A stretch of 35,799 bases of DNA from Actinomycetota bacterium (GCA_009726135.1 WLIQ01000008.1:1-35799); one strand, 5' to 3'; shown: positions 17,021 to 26,097, numbered from the stretch's first letter. The notes: a model not told the origin generated them from the sequence alone. A program made the numbers and translations.

Positions 17021-17643
17021 TACTTCTTCTTCGGCAACAAGTGACGCGCAGGTTCAGAGTAAGTAAGACCAGAGATAAAACCTTCATCATCAAAATGAAC
17101 ACTGGTAACTGATGCTAAAGAACATTCCCGGCGGCGGGGATCGTGAATTAATCTACGGTTTTCTATAGCACTTCGTAGAATCCAAATTGGTAGCTGGTGT
17201 GAAACAACGATTGCATCTTTACCGTTTGCTGCATCTCGTGCGGCAAAAATGGCCGCCAGCATTCTGTTTATCTGCTCGTCGTATGGTTCACCCCATGAAG
17301 GTTTCCATGGATTCCATAAGTGGCGCCACGATGATGGGTGCTTTAGAACCCCATCGCCAACTCCAAAAGGTTTTCCTTCGAAAATATTAGCTGCTTCAAT
17401 CAAACGCTCATCAGTAGTAATTGAGATTTTGTGGGCCGCTGCAATCGGAGCAGCCGTTTCTTGAGCCCGCTGTAATGGTGAAACATGCAGTGCGCCAAGA
17501 TCAATTGTGCGCGACCAGTCACCTAATGTTTTCGCCATTTCTTGCCCACGGGCCGAAAGGCTCCAGCCGGGTTGGCGACCGTAGAGAATCTTGTTGGGAT
17601 TTTCTACTTCTCCGTGACGAACGACATGAACCGTTGAACTCAT
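17020..17643 (-). CDS. Histidine phosphatase family protein (phosphoglycerate-mutase-like)
   Basis: A branch-1 histidine phosphatase of 207 residues. The catalytic signature is VVRHGEVENP with H10 as phospho-acceptor, a conserved arginine in SPLQRAQETA, and the second catalytic histidine in IVVSHQLPIW. The substrate cannot be told from sequence; the family covers phosphoglycerate mutases, sugar phosphatases and others. The open frame runs to 17700, but the ATG at 17643 gives the usual start just before the RHG motif and has the TATGCT hexamer six bases upstream. A homologue in this place, ahead of tlpA-ccdA-resB-ccsB, is common in actinobacteria, but its link to cytochrome assembly is unclear. 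Confidence 0.9.
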   Translation of the reverse strand: MSSTVHVVRHGEVENPNKILYGRQPGWSLSARGQEMAKTLGDWSRTIDLGALHVSPLQRAQETAAPIAAAHKISITTDERLIEAANIFEGKPFGVGDGVLKHPSSWRHLWNPWKPSWGEPYDEQINRMLAAIFAARDAANGKDAIVVSHQLPIWILRSAIENRRLIHDPRRRECSLASVTSVHFDDEGFISGLTYSEPARHLLPKKK

Positions 17644-17649
17644 TGGTAA

Positions 17650-17655
17650 AGCATA
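17650..17655 (-). promoter_or_regulatory. Putative -10 element TATGCT for a leaderless transcript
   Basis: TATGCT on the minus strand with exactly six bases (TTACCA) to the ATG at 17643. No Shine-Dalgarno is visible, so this is one of the better leaderless candidates and would drive the cytochrome c maturation run. A second hexamer faces the other way for the HAD gene. Confidence 0.5.
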
Positions 17656-17681
17656 AAGCGTCCCAATAGATGCAAGTTCGT

Positions 17682-17687
17682 TAAGGT
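17682..17687 (+). promoter_or_regulatory. Putative -10 element TAAGGT for a leaderless transcript
   Basis: TAAGGT with six bases to the ATG at 17694. AAGG within it could also act as a weak ribosome site eight bases from the start, so the reading is ambiguous. Confidence 0.4.
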
Positions 17688-17693
17688 AGTGAC

Positions 17694-18461
17694 ATGGCAC
17701 TCACGGCGAAGCGAGCAGCCTTTTTTGATGTAGATAACACCCTGATTCGTGGCTCGACCCTGTATTTCCTGGGTAAGGGTATGTATCAACGTGGATATTT
17801 CACAAAGAAGGATATTTCGCGATTTGTTTTGGCCAATCTTAGGTTTCGCCTTACTGGTAAAGAAAATAAAGAAGAGATTCAACGCTTTCAAGATGCTGCA
17901 ACTGATTTTATTGGTGGCCATGACGTTGAAGATATTGGCAAGATCGCTCAAGAGATTTATGACCAATATGTATCCCCCGCATTGTGGCAAGGAACAATTG
18001 ATATTGCACAAAAACATTTAGCTGCTGGCGAAGAAGTTTGGTTAGTCACTGCAGCACCTGAAGATATGGCAGTACTGATTGCTAAACGTTTGGGATTTAC
18101 TGGCGCTCTCGGCAGCAAAGCTGAGACTAAAGATGGTAAGTACACCGGTGCAATGTCAGGTGCGCTTTTGCATGGAAAAGAAAAGGCTGTTGCGGTTCGT
18201 GAGTTAGCAAAACAAAAAGGATTAGATCTAAAGGATTGTTACTCATATTCTGATAGCCATAATGATTTTCCATTGCTTCAATGCGTTGGGCATCCATCTG
18301 CAATTAACCCAGATGCCATCTTGTCATTACGCGCCATGGCAGAAGGTTGGCCAATCCACGATTTCCGTAGAGCCCGACATTTGGCGAAAATTGTTTCCCC
18401 GGTTGTGGTTCGACTTGCAGCTCTTGGCACTTGGCTGACTCCGCGCAGAAAGCAACGTTGA
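17694..18461 (+). CDS. HAD-IB family hydrolase (SerB-like phosphatase)
   Basis: A haloacid-dehalogenase superfamily phosphatase of subfamily IB. The 255-residue protein shows motif I FFDVDNTL (nucleophile D12, acid/base D14), motif II threonine T119 in LVTAAPEDM, motif III lysine K162 in LLHGKEKA, and motif IV SYSDSHNDFPLL (D187, D191). The helical cap lies between motifs I and II. Family members include phosphoserine phosphatases and other HAD-IB enzymes; the sequence alone does not settle the substrate, and this one carries an extra C-terminal basic tail (TPRRKQR). It diverges from the histidine phosphatase gene and precedes the helicase-associated gene by 40 bases. Confidence 0.9.
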   Translation: MALTAKRAAFFDVDNTLIRGSTLYFLGKGMYQRGYFTKKDISRFVLANLRFRLTGKENKEEIQRFQDAATDFIGGHDVEDIGKIAQEIYDQYVSPALWQGTIDIAQKHLAAGEEVWLVTAAPEDMAVLIAKRLGFTGALGSKAETKDGKYTGAMSGALLHGKEKAVAVRELAKQKGLDLKDCYSYSDSHNDFPLLQCVGHPSAINPDAILSLRAMAEGWPIHDFRRARHLAKIVSPVVVRLAALGTWLTPRRKQR

Positions 18462-18501
18462 TTAACCCATAAAGGCTAAATACCAGTAATGTAAGCAAGT
18501 T

Positions 18502-20697
18502 ATGGAAATGCGCTCTTTCTCCGACTACCTACGTAGTGTCGATGATGATGCCTTCTTGCAATTATTTTCTGCGCGTCCAGATTTAGTAACTCCGGTTCCA
18601 CCGGATATTGCATCCCTTGCAGTGCGTGCATGTTCTGCACCAAGTTTGGCTCGTGCCATTGATTCTCTTAATCAGTGGCAGTTCCAAGTATTAGAAGCTG
18701 CAGCAGCACTTAACGAACCTTTTTCATTAAAAAGCATTGTTGCGATTACTGATAAAGCCGCCGCGCAAGCATTAGAACACTTGATTTCTATCGGCCTTGT
18801 TTATCCATCTGATGATGGCATGCGCCTTCCTTCACAGTTACGTGATGTTATTGGCAATGAACCCGCCGGTCTTGGCCCAGCATCAATTGCAAAAGTTAAG
18901 TTAGCTGAAATTGAAAACGCTCCGGCAGAAGCAATGAAGGTTCTTGAACGATTAATTTGGGGTCCGCCCCGTGGAAGTGTTGGCGATATCAAAAATCCTG
19001 GACCCGGAGTTTCTTGGTTACTTGAACACAAAATCCTTGTCCCACTTGATCAACGCACCGTCATATTGCCTCGTGAAGTCGCAATTCATTTGCGCGGCGG
19101 CAAAGTGCATAAAGAAAGATTTATTGTTCAACCTAAACTCAATGGCACAAAGCGCGATGAACGCCACATCGATTTAGCTGCGATAGCGAACATCTCAACC
19201 GTCTTACGTTGGGTTGAAGAACTCCTCAATTTTTGGGCTGATGAACCTTCTGATGCCCTTCGTGCTGGTGGAATTGGCGTGCGCGATTTAAAAATTCTTT
19301 CTACTCACCTTGGTGTCGATGAATCGTGTACTGCTTTTATTACTGAACTGGCATATCTATCGTCACTCATTAGCATCGATGCAGAAGATCGAATTATGCC
19401 AAGCAACAAATTTGATATTTGGTTGATGCAAACACCTTCAGATCGCTGGCAAGTGCTTGCCTCGCAATGGTTAATTACTTCTAGGGTAAGTGGACTTGTT
19501 GGACGTGCTGATACAAAAAATGTTGCTGCCCTTGGTCCAGAACTCGATCGGGTAAATGCAGCCAAAGTGCGTGCCTTAACACTTTCAATTCTTCAAGAAA
19601 ATCGGAATATTGCTCCTGAATTAAATTCTTTTAATGAAGTGATTGCTTGGCGTGCGCCAGTGCGTCGCAATTCATCCCTACAGGAAGAGTTAGCAAGTTG
19701 GACTTTGCGTGAAGCTGAATGGATGGGAATCACTGGCCAAGGCGCTATATCTAAATACGGCGTTGAATTCCTAAACGGTGAAGATTTAGCGGTTATTAAT
19801 GAAGATTTGCCCAAGACCGTAGATCATATTTTGATTCAAAGCGACAACACAGCAATTGCACCTGGTCCTTTAGAACATGAAATTTCGCAGCAGTTAGCCA
19901 TGATGGCTGAAATCGAAAGTCGCGGTGGAGCTACGGTGTATCGATTTAGCGAAGCAACGATTCGCCGAGCTCTCGATCATGGCAAAACAGGTGATGAAAT
20001 TAAATCTTTCTTAATTAAAACATCTAAAACTCCAATGCCTCAGCCTTTGGAGTATTTGATTGCTGACGTTTCAAAAAAACATGGCAAGTTGCGAGTAGGT
20101 AACACCACAGCATTTATTCGATGTGAAGATACAGCCTTAATTTCACAGATTATGAATGATAAAAGGTTAGAAATACTTGCGCTTCGTCGAATTGCGCCAG
20201 AAGTTGTTATCTGCGATCACGATGCAACTGACACAATGCGAATTTTGCGTGAAGCGGGTTATTTGCCCGCGGGTGAATCATCAGCTGGAATCATGCTCAC
20301 CGGTCCTCGGTCTAATCGTGCACTCACTAAGCCTCGACCACCGAGAGTTATAGGTGAGATTGAAATTCCTACTGCAGAAAATTTAGATGCTGCAATCCGC
20401 GCAATTCGTACCGGTGAAAAATCAACGCACAAGCAAACACATTTGCGCCAATTAGCTAACGAAGCATTAGGTGCACTGCCTCGTACAACTGCAAATGAAA
20501 CTATGGACTTGGTTAGCAAATACATTACCGAAGAGAAATCACTTTCAATTGGCTATGCCGACAACAATGGCTCTGTCACACATCGAATCATTGATCCCAT
20601 TCGCGTCAGCGCAGGAGCCTTAATTGCCCGTGACCACGCAACGGGAGAAGTACAGTCCTTTAGAATTCCCCGCATCACCGGCGTAGCACCACTATAG
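18502..20697 (+). CDS. Helicase-associated / WYL-domain protein, companion of XPB-like helicase
   Basis: A 731-residue cytoplasmic protein without helicase motifs of its own. The N-terminal half is alpha-helical and resembles winged-helix material. A central region from about residue 440 (DHILIQSDNTAIAPGPLEHE) through QPLEYLIADVSKKHGKLRVG matches the helicase C-terminal-like domain shared with XPB N-termini. The last 70 residues (KSLSIGYADNNGSVTHRIID, then the FRIPRITG end) look like a WYL domain, a ligand or nucleic-acid sensing module. In mycobacteria a similar gene adjoins the XPB-like helicase (Rv0862c/Rv0861c, from memory); here one peptidase gene lies between them. A shared repair role is inferred. 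Confidence 0.82.
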   Translation: MEMRSFSDYLRSVDDDAFLQLFSARPDLVTPVPPDIASLAVRACSAPSLARAIDSLNQWQFQVLEAAAALNEPFSLKSIVAITDKAAAQALEHLISIGLVYPSDDGMRLPSQLRDVIGNEPAGLGPASIAKVKLAEIENAPAEAMKVLERLIWGPPRGSVGDIKNPGPGVSWLLEHKILVPLDQRTVILPREVAIHLRGGKVHKERFIVQPKLNGTKRDERHIDLAAIANISTVLRWVEELLNFWADEPSDALRAGGIGVRDLKILSTHLGVDESCTAFITELAYLSSLISIDAEDRIMPSNKFDIWLMQTPSDRWQVLASQWLITSRVSGLVGRADTKNVAALGPELDRVNAAKVRALTLSILQENRNIAPELNSFNEVIAWRAPVRRNSSLQEELASWTLREAEWMGITGQGAISKYGVEFLNGEDLAVINEDLPKTVDHILIQSDNTAIAPGPLEHEISQQLAMMAEIESRGGATVYRFSEATIRRALDHGKTGDEIKSFLIKTSKTPMPQPLEYLIADVSKKHGKLRVGNTTAFIRCEDTALISQIMNDKRLEILALRRIAPEVVICDHDATDTMRILREAGYLPAGESSAGIMLTGPRSNRALTKPRPPRVIGEIEIPTAENLDAAIRAIRTGEKSTHKQTHLRQLANEALGALPRTTANETMDLVSKYITEEKSLSIGYADNNGSVTHRIIDPIRVSAGALIARDHATGEVQSFRIPRITGVAPL

Positions 20698-20700
20698 GAT
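20695..20700 (+). promoter_or_regulatory. Putative -10 element TAGGAT or ribosome site before the M20 peptidase gene
   Basis: TAGGAT includes the TAG stop of the preceding gene and lies six bases before the ATG at 20707. The same bases hold AGGA seven bases from the start, a usable Shine-Dalgarno, so sequence cannot decide between promoter and ribosome site. Confidence 0.35.
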
Positions 20701-20706
20701 TGACCC

Positions 20707-21768
20707 ATGTTGGCCGCCCTAGAAGCTCTCGTTAAGTTGGAATCTCCTACAGAGGACCTACAAGCTTGTAACGATGTTGTGCGCTTAGCTAGCGATATCG
20801 CAACGAGAATTCTCGGTACTCCTGCAGAAATTCGCGACGTCAATGGCCGCCCTGTTTTTTGGTGGGGTGCTAATAATCCCGATGTAGTTGTACTGGCCCA
20901 CTTAGATACCGTTTGGCCTAAAGGATCTTTTACCCCTTTGTGGAATGTTGAAGGAACGAAAGCAACAGGTCCTGGAATCTTTGACATGAAAGCTGGTTTT
21001 GTTCAAGCTCTTTACGCAATGAAGGGAATTACTGGATCTGTAGCTCTAGTTGCAACCACTGATGAAGAAACTGGTAGCGCAACAAGCAAAGAGTTTATTA
21101 AAGAAATTTCAGCTGCTGCTAAAGCTGTCTTAGTTTTAGAGGCTTCACTCAATGGAATGGTGAAGACGGGCCGCAAGGGCACTGCCATGTATCAAATCAA
21201 GATTCATGGAAAAGCTTCACATGCAGGGCTTGAACCCGAAAAAGGTGTGAACTCCACAATTGAAATCGCTCATGCTGTTATTGCAGTTGCAGCTTTAGAA
21301 AATAAAGAGCATGGAACAACAGTTGTTCCAACAATGCTGCGTGCCGGCAACACAACTAATACTGTTCCAGATCTTGCAGTTCTAGATGTTGATATCCGTT
21401 CATATTCGATGGATGATTTAAAGCGAGTTGATGCAGCAATAAGAGATTTAAAAGCAGTAAATCCACAAACACGTTATGAAATAGCTGGTGGATTTAATCG
21501 GCCGCCACTTGAAACTTCGTCAACAATGGCCCTTTACGAGCGTGCAGAAAAAGTTGCTAGAGAGCTAGGTATGAAGCCACTAGGTCATGCATCTGTTGGT
21601 GGTGCAAGTGATGGCAATTTCGCAGCTGCTGCTGGTGCACAAGTTCTTGATGGTTTAGGCGCAATAGGCGATGGCGCTCACGCAGCACATGAATGGGTAG
21701 ACATCAGTACCCTTGATGTTCGAAGCAATCTCTTGCATGCATTAATTAAGGATTTACTAAATGACTGA
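20707..21768 (+). CDS. M20 family metallopeptidase (carboxypeptidase G2-like)
   Basis: A two-zinc aminoacylase/carboxypeptidase-type hydrolase of 353 residues. Predicted metal and catalytic residues are H65 (LAHLDTVW), D93 (GIFDMKAG, bridging), the E120-E121 pair (TTDEETGS), E145 (VLEAS) and H328 (AHAAHEW). A dimerisation domain occupies roughly residues 155-265, including KIHGKASHAGLEPEKGVNS. The order and spacing fit the glutamate carboxypeptidase branch of M20, but substrate cannot be called. No signal peptide is seen, so it is probably cytoplasmic. It overlaps the XPB helicase gene by eight bases, which implies co-translation although the functions look unrelated. Confidence 0.9.
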   Translation: MLAALEALVKLESPTEDLQACNDVVRLASDIATRILGTPAEIRDVNGRPVFWWGANNPDVVVLAHLDTVWPKGSFTPLWNVEGTKATGPGIFDMKAGFVQALYAMKGITGSVALVATTDEETGSATSKEFIKEISAAAKAVLVLEASLNGMVKTGRKGTAMYQIKIHGKASHAGLEPEKGVNSTIEIAHAVIAVAALENKEHGTTVVPTMLRAGNTTNTVPDLAVLDVDIRSYSMDDLKRVDAAIRDLKAVNPQTRYEIAGGFNRPPLETSSTMALYERAEKVARELGMKPLGHASVGGASDGNFAAAAGAQVLDGLGAIGDGAHAAHEWVDISTLDVRSNLLHALIKDLLND

Positions 21769-23410
21769 TGGCCCGTTAATCGTTCAAAGCGATAAAACGC
21801 TGCTATTAGATATTGATCATCCACTTTCTACCGAATGTCGACGCGCAATTGCGCCATTTGCTGAATTAGAGCGGTCTCCAGAACACATTCACACATATCG
21901 CTTAACTCCCCTTGGTTTGTGGAATGCACGTGCCGCAGGCCATGATGCCGAGCAAGTAATCGATACATTAATTAAATACTCACGTTATGCCGTTCCACAT
22001 TCAATTTTAATTGATGTTGCCGAAACCATGTCTCGCTACGGGCGCCTGCGTCTTGAAGCAGATCCTGTTCATGGATTGATTCTGGTGACCACAGATTCTG
22101 CAGTGCTCGAAGAAGTTATTCGAGCAAAAAAGATTCAACCTCTTCTTGGTGCGCGTATTGATAAAGAAACTATTGCAGTACTGCCAAGCCAGCGGGGTCA
22201 GATTAAGCAATCACTACTTCGACTTGGTTGGCCAGCTGAAGATTTTGCCGGCTACGTAGATGGCCAGGCCCATGACATCGCACTTAAACAAGAGGATTGG
22301 AAGATACGTCCATACCAAGAGTTAGCTGCCGAAGGGTTTTGGCATGGTGGTTCTGGTGTAGTTGTACTTCCTTGCGGTGCAGGAAAGACAATCGTTGGTG
22401 CAGCAGCAATGGCGCATGCAAAGGCCACAACATTAATTTTGGTTACTAACACTGTGGCTGCTCGCCAATGGCGCGAGGAACTACTAAAGCGAACCACCCT
22501 CAACGAAGATGAAATCGGTGAATATTCAGGGGCCAAGAAAGAGATTCGTCCTGTAACTATTGCTACCTATCAAGTAATGACAAAGAAAAAGAACGGTGTT
22601 TATGCCCACCTTGATCTCTTTGATTCATACGACTGGGGCCTAATTATTTACGATGAAGTTCACTTATTGCCTGCACCAATTTTCCGTTTTACTGCCGATA
22701 TTCAATCTCGCCGTCGTCTAGGTTTAACTGCCACCTTAGTGCGAGAAGATGGAATGGAAGGTGAGGTTTTCTCTCTCATCGGCCCAAAGCGCTTTGATGT
22801 TCCTTGGAAAGAGATTGAATCACAGGGATACATCGCCCCAGCCGAATGTATTGAAGTCCGAGTAAATCTGACCGAGACCGAACGATTGTCATATGCAACC
22901 GCTGAAGTTGAAAACAGATATCGCTTCTGTGCAACGACCCGTACTAAGCGCGATGTGGTTGAAGCTTTAGTCAAAAAGCATCAGGGCGAACAGATCTTGG
23001 TTATCGGTCAATATATTGATCAGCTTGATGAACTCTCAGAAGTTCTTGGCGTCCCAGTAATTAAAGGTGAAACACCAGTTAAAGAACGTGAGATTCTTTT
23101 TAATAAATTTCGATCTGGTGAGTTAACAACACTCGTTGTTTCAAAAGTTGCTAACTTTTCAATTGATTTACCAGATGCAACTATTGCGATTCAAGTCAGT
23201 GGTGCATTTGGTAGTCGTCAGGAAGAAGCACAACGTTTAGGGCGAATCTTGCGTCCAAAATCTGATGGACGAACTGCAAAGTTTTATTCAGTTGTTTCCA
23301 GAGACACCATCGATCAAGACTTTGCACAAAATCGTCAACGCTTCTTAGCTGAGCAGGGTTACTCTTACAAAATTATTGACGCTGACGATGTTTTTCAAGG
23401 GAAACTCTAA
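21761..23410 (+). CDS. XPB-like DNA repair helicase (superfamily 2)
   Basis: A 3'-5' DNA helicase of the XPB/ERCC3/Ssl2 family. The 549-residue protein has an N-terminal helicase-associated domain (about 1-180), then motif Q/I RPYQ and LPCGAGKT (203-210), motif II DEVH (298-301), motif III LTATL (322-326) followed by the XPB-specific RED triplet (328-330), and motif VI EEAQRLGRILRP near residue 490. The RED motif and domain order separate it from UvrB, RecQ and DEAD-box enzymes. It overlaps the M20 gene by 8 bases at its start and the convergent glutaredoxin gene by 38 bases at its end. A role in nucleotide excision repair is inferred. Confidence 0.95.
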   Translation: MTDGPLIVQSDKTLLLDIDHPLSTECRRAIAPFAELERSPEHIHTYRLTPLGLWNARAAGHDAEQVIDTLIKYSRYAVPHSILIDVAETMSRYGRLRLEADPVHGLILVTTDSAVLEEVIRAKKIQPLLGARIDKETIAVLPSQRGQIKQSLLRLGWPAEDFAGYVDGQAHDIALKQEDWKIRPYQELAAEGFWHGGSGVVVLPCGAGKTIVGAAAMAHAKATTLILVTNTVAARQWREELLKRTTLNEDEIGEYSGAKKEIRPVTIATYQVMTKKKNGVYAHLDLFDSYDWGLIIYDEVHLLPAPIFRFTADIQSRRRLGLTATLVREDGMEGEVFSLIGPKRFDVPWKEIESQGYIAPAECIEVRVNLTETERLSYATAEVENRYRFCATTRTKRDVVEALVKKHQGEQILVIGQYIDQLDELSEVLGVPVIKGETPVKEREILFNKFRSGELTTLVVSKVANFSIDLPDATIAIQVSGAFGSRQEEAQRLGRILRPKSDGRTAKFYSVVSRDTIDQDFAQNRQRFLAEQGYSYKIIDADDVFQGKL

Positions 23411-23624
23411 ATCGTTCTGGATCCACTTTAAAGAAATCATGATGCACGCCATCAATATGAATCACTGGAACTTGTTCACCATAAAGCTTTTCTAATTCAG
23501 GGCTTTCATCGATATATATTTTTTCAATTTCAAAGTTCAATTCATCTCGCATTGACGCAAGCACATCTAAAGCAACATCGCACAAATGACAACCTTGTCG
23601 TGAGAAAACGGTTATGACTGTCAT
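23373..23624 (-). CDS. Small glutaredoxin-like thioredoxin-fold protein
   Basis: An 83-residue glutaredoxin-family protein with the CxxC active site RQGCHLCD (C12, C15), a following helix, and the cis-proline strand GEQVPVIHIDG. It matches the short glutaredoxin-like (DUF836-type) proteins that reduce disulfides in the cytoplasm; the partner is not known. AGAAAGG lies nine bases upstream of the ATG at 23624. The last 38 bases overlap the 3' end of the XPB gene on the other strand, so the two messages are antisense at their ends. It diverges from the secreted protease gene. Confidence 0.9.
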   Translation of the reverse strand: MTVITVFSRQGCHLCDVALDVLASMRDELNFEIEKIYIDESPELEKLYGEQVPVIHIDGVHHDFFKVDPERFRVSLEKHRQRQ

Positions 23625-23703
23625 CGCGCTGGGCCTTTCTGTCAGTTTGCTTAGAGAATGGATTAATTCAACCCCAAGTTATGAGGCAATCATCTCACCT
23701 TGA

Positions 23704-23709
23704 TAGTGT
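23704..23709 (+). promoter_or_regulatory. Putative -10 element TAGTGT for a leaderless transcript
   Basis: TAGTGT followed by exactly six bases (GCGCCC) and the ATG at 23716. There is no Shine-Dalgarno. Its position favours the ATG at 23716 over the in-frame ATG at 23734. Confidence 0.5.
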
Positions 23710-23715
23710 GCGCCC

Positions 23716-26094
23716 ATGCGGAAAATCCTCCCTATGAAGGTGCGGGCTAGCGCAATTGCCCTAGCTCTCGTGGCTTCGATTTTTTCTGCACCCACTGCGC
23801 AAGCTTTATATAAAACTATTCCTGCCACCCAATGGGGAAACATTTATGCTGGAACTACTTCGACTACAAAACCTGAAACTCGCGGCAAGGTTGCCAATGC
23901 AGTAGCCAAATCAAAGTTTGAAGTTAAGTACAACAACTTTCCAGATTGGGCGAAAAGAGAAGTTCAAGCAGCAGTTGACGTATGGGCTGCAAATTTTTCT
24001 TCATCCGTTCCTGTCATTGTTGATGCCTCCTGGGGCCGTTCAAGTTCTTGGGGAATTTTGGGGAGTGCACGTCCATCAAATTTCTATTCTGGTTTTGCTG
24101 GCGCTCCCGATCCGTCGCTTTGGTACGCCTCAGCTTTAGCAAATTCATTAGCCGGAAAAGATTTAGATAAAGCAAATCCTGAAATGGTTATTCAAGTTAA
24201 CTCCGGTGCCGATTGGAATACGCGCGGTGATGGCGCGCCTAGTGCTAATGAATACGATTTGGAATCAGTTTTCTTGCACGAGATTGCACACGGTCTAGGT
24301 TTTCTTTCAAACGATGCTTATGACTCTTTATTTGGGATAGCAAGTTTAGATCAACCAACTTCCTTTGATGCCTATGCACAAACTGCCGATGGTCGCCGAT
24401 TGGCAGATCTGCCTTCACCGTCACTTGAACTTGGAAAAGCTTTAACTACTTCACTTGTATGGTCAGGCCCACTTGGAATAAAAGCAAATAATGGTGTCAA
24501 GCCAAAGTTGTACACGCCATCACAATATGAACCTGGTTCCTCTACTAGTCATTTAGATGAAGCAACATTTTCAAAGACTGGTTTAGATTCAGTAATGACG
24601 CCAAATTTAGATCCTGGCGAAATTTTTAAGGAGCCAGGGCCATTGCTGTTGGCAATGATGGAAGATATGCACAATAAACCTCCGGCAGGTGTTGCAATTG
24701 ATTTGCCTGAAATTCCAAGGAATGTGCAGGCATTTGTTGCAGACTCCGCTGCCCTTATTTCCTTCGATCCGCCAGTAAATATCCGCACGGCCCAAATCAC
24801 CGAGTACGTCATAAAGAATTTAAGGACTGGTCTTGAAAAGAAAACGCTCTCAAGTCCGATTGTTGTCAGTGGTTTAAAAAATGGTACGTCCTATACGTTT
24901 TCTGTTGTCGCTAAGAACACATTAGGCTTTTCAGAAGCAGTAACGAGTAAGGCTGTTATACCTCAAGCCGGATGGAAGAGTTCTATTTTGGATTCGACTG
25001 CCGATGGAAAATCCGTATCAAGTACATCGTTTAATGGGCAACCAGCTGTGGTTTATACCGACACAAAAAGCGGTGATTTAAAGTTAGCTATCTTTGATGG
25101 CAAATCGTGGAAGAAAGTAACTGTCGATGGAGCAGGCGGAACAGGCGGGCGAACATCAAATCCGATATCTGGACCTGTTTCATTGTGCGTTAATGGAAGC
25201 GGAACTAAGCAAACTCTTCACATCTTCTACAGCGATTCAACTGAAAAAGATCTACGCTACGCCGCTTACAACGCAAAGCGATTTACTTTTGAAATAGTCG
25301 ACGGAAATGGCCCTTCAGTTAATGATTACGCAGATCCTATCCGCGTGCGAACGTCAAGTGATGTTAGTGTCACAAATGCATGCGTTGCTACTGCCTCAGG
25401 GATCCAAGTTTTTTATCGTGATGAGAGCCAAGGTGTGCTGCTAGGAGCGGTAAAAACTAAGTCAACTTCTTGGAGCTACGAGATGATAGATGGAGATCGC
25501 AAAAGCGATAGCCGCACAACTGGAGATGTTGGCTTTCATTTGCAAGCAATCTACGATGGCGCAAAAACTTACATTGCTTACGATTCAGTTGTATCTAAGA
25601 ATCAGAAAAATGAAATTACTGCTGGAGCAATTCGTGTCGCTGTTCGAGCCGGCAGTGATCCGAATACTTGGAGCTACCAGACCCTAGATATTTCAACAGA
25701 TGAGGCATCTGTTTTCGGTTACGACGTTGCAATGTCAAAGATCAATGGAGATATATTAATTACATGGCTTGCAACTTCGATTGCAACTTTTCCGAAGCCA
25801 AACCAGATTAGATGGGCGGTATTAAGTAAGCCGCTTGAAATTTCAAAGATAACGACAGAAAACTTCGGAACTCCTGGGGAGTATCTTTCAACTGATGGAA
25901 AAAATATTCTCTTTAACTGTCAGGATCGATTGTGCGTCCTTGATACCAGCAAAAAAGATCTGGGACAAACTGCAATCCGTTTAATCAGAAGCACCCAAGG
26001 CTCTGAACCAACTCAGAGCACCTGGGTGACTGTAAATAAAGTTAAGTATGTGCTTGCCACTGTTAGTGGGAAGCTGGCCTTACTAAAACCGTAA
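23716..26094 (+). CDS. Secreted putative zinc metalloprotease with FN3 and propeller-like C-terminal region
   Basis: A 792-residue exported protein. Residues 1-30 form a signal peptide (basic start, hydrophobic SAIALALVASIF, cleavage after APTAQA). The catalytic candidate is HEIAHGLGF at 188-196, an HExxH zinc motif. The third ligand usual in metzincins (His ten residues after the first) is absent: position 198 is Ser. H279 in TSHLDEATF or a nearby acid may serve instead. Residues about 333-415 form one fibronectin type III domain. The rest, 420-792, has repeated strands such as LKLAIFDGKSWKKV and LRYAAYNAKRFTFEI, suggesting a beta-propeller or sialidase-like fold. Function is unknown beyond probable extracellular proteolysis or binding. 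It stands alone on this strand. Confidence 0.8.
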   Translation: MRKILPMKVRASAIALALVASIFSAPTAQALYKTIPATQWGNIYAGTTSTTKPETRGKVANAVAKSKFEVKYNNFPDWAKREVQAAVDVWAANFSSSVPVIVDASWGRSSSWGILGSARPSNFYSGFAGAPDPSLWYASALANSLAGKDLDKANPEMVIQVNSGADWNTRGDGAPSANEYDLESVFLHEIAHGLGFLSNDAYDSLFGIASLDQPTSFDAYAQTADGRRLADLPSPSLELGKALTTSLVWSGPLGIKANNGVKPKLYTPSQYEPGSSTSHLDEATFSKTGLDSVMTPNLDPGEIFKEPGPLLLAMMEDMHNKPPAGVAIDLPEIPRNVQAFVADSAALISFDPPVNIRTAQITEYVIKNLRTGLEKKTLSSPIVVSGLKNGTSYTFSVVAKNTLGFSEAVTSKAVIPQAGWKSSILDSTADGKSVSSTSFNGQPAVVYTDTKSGDLKLAIFDGKSWKKVTVDGAGGTGGRTSNPISGPVSLCVNGSGTKQTLHIFYSDSTEKDLRYAAYNAKRFTFEIVDGNGPSVNDYADPIRVRTSSDVSVTNACVATASGIQVFYRDESQGVLLGAVKTKSTSWSYEMIDGDRKSDSRTTGDVGFHLQAIYDGAKTYIAYDSVVSKNQKNEITAGAIRVAVRAGSDPNTWSYQTLDISTDEASVFGYDVAMSKINGDILITWLATSIATFPKPNQIRWAVLSKPLEISKITTENFGTPGEYLSTDGKNILFNCQDRLCVLDTSKKDLGQTAIRLIRSTQGSEPTQSTWVTVNKVKYVLATVSGKLALLKP

Positions 26095-26097
26095 TTA

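Noticed and set aside
23716-26094. Calling the secreted protein a true metzincin
   Set aside because: HExxHxxG is present, but the third zinc histidine expected ten residues after the first is Ser, so only the looser label of putative zinc metalloprotease is supported.
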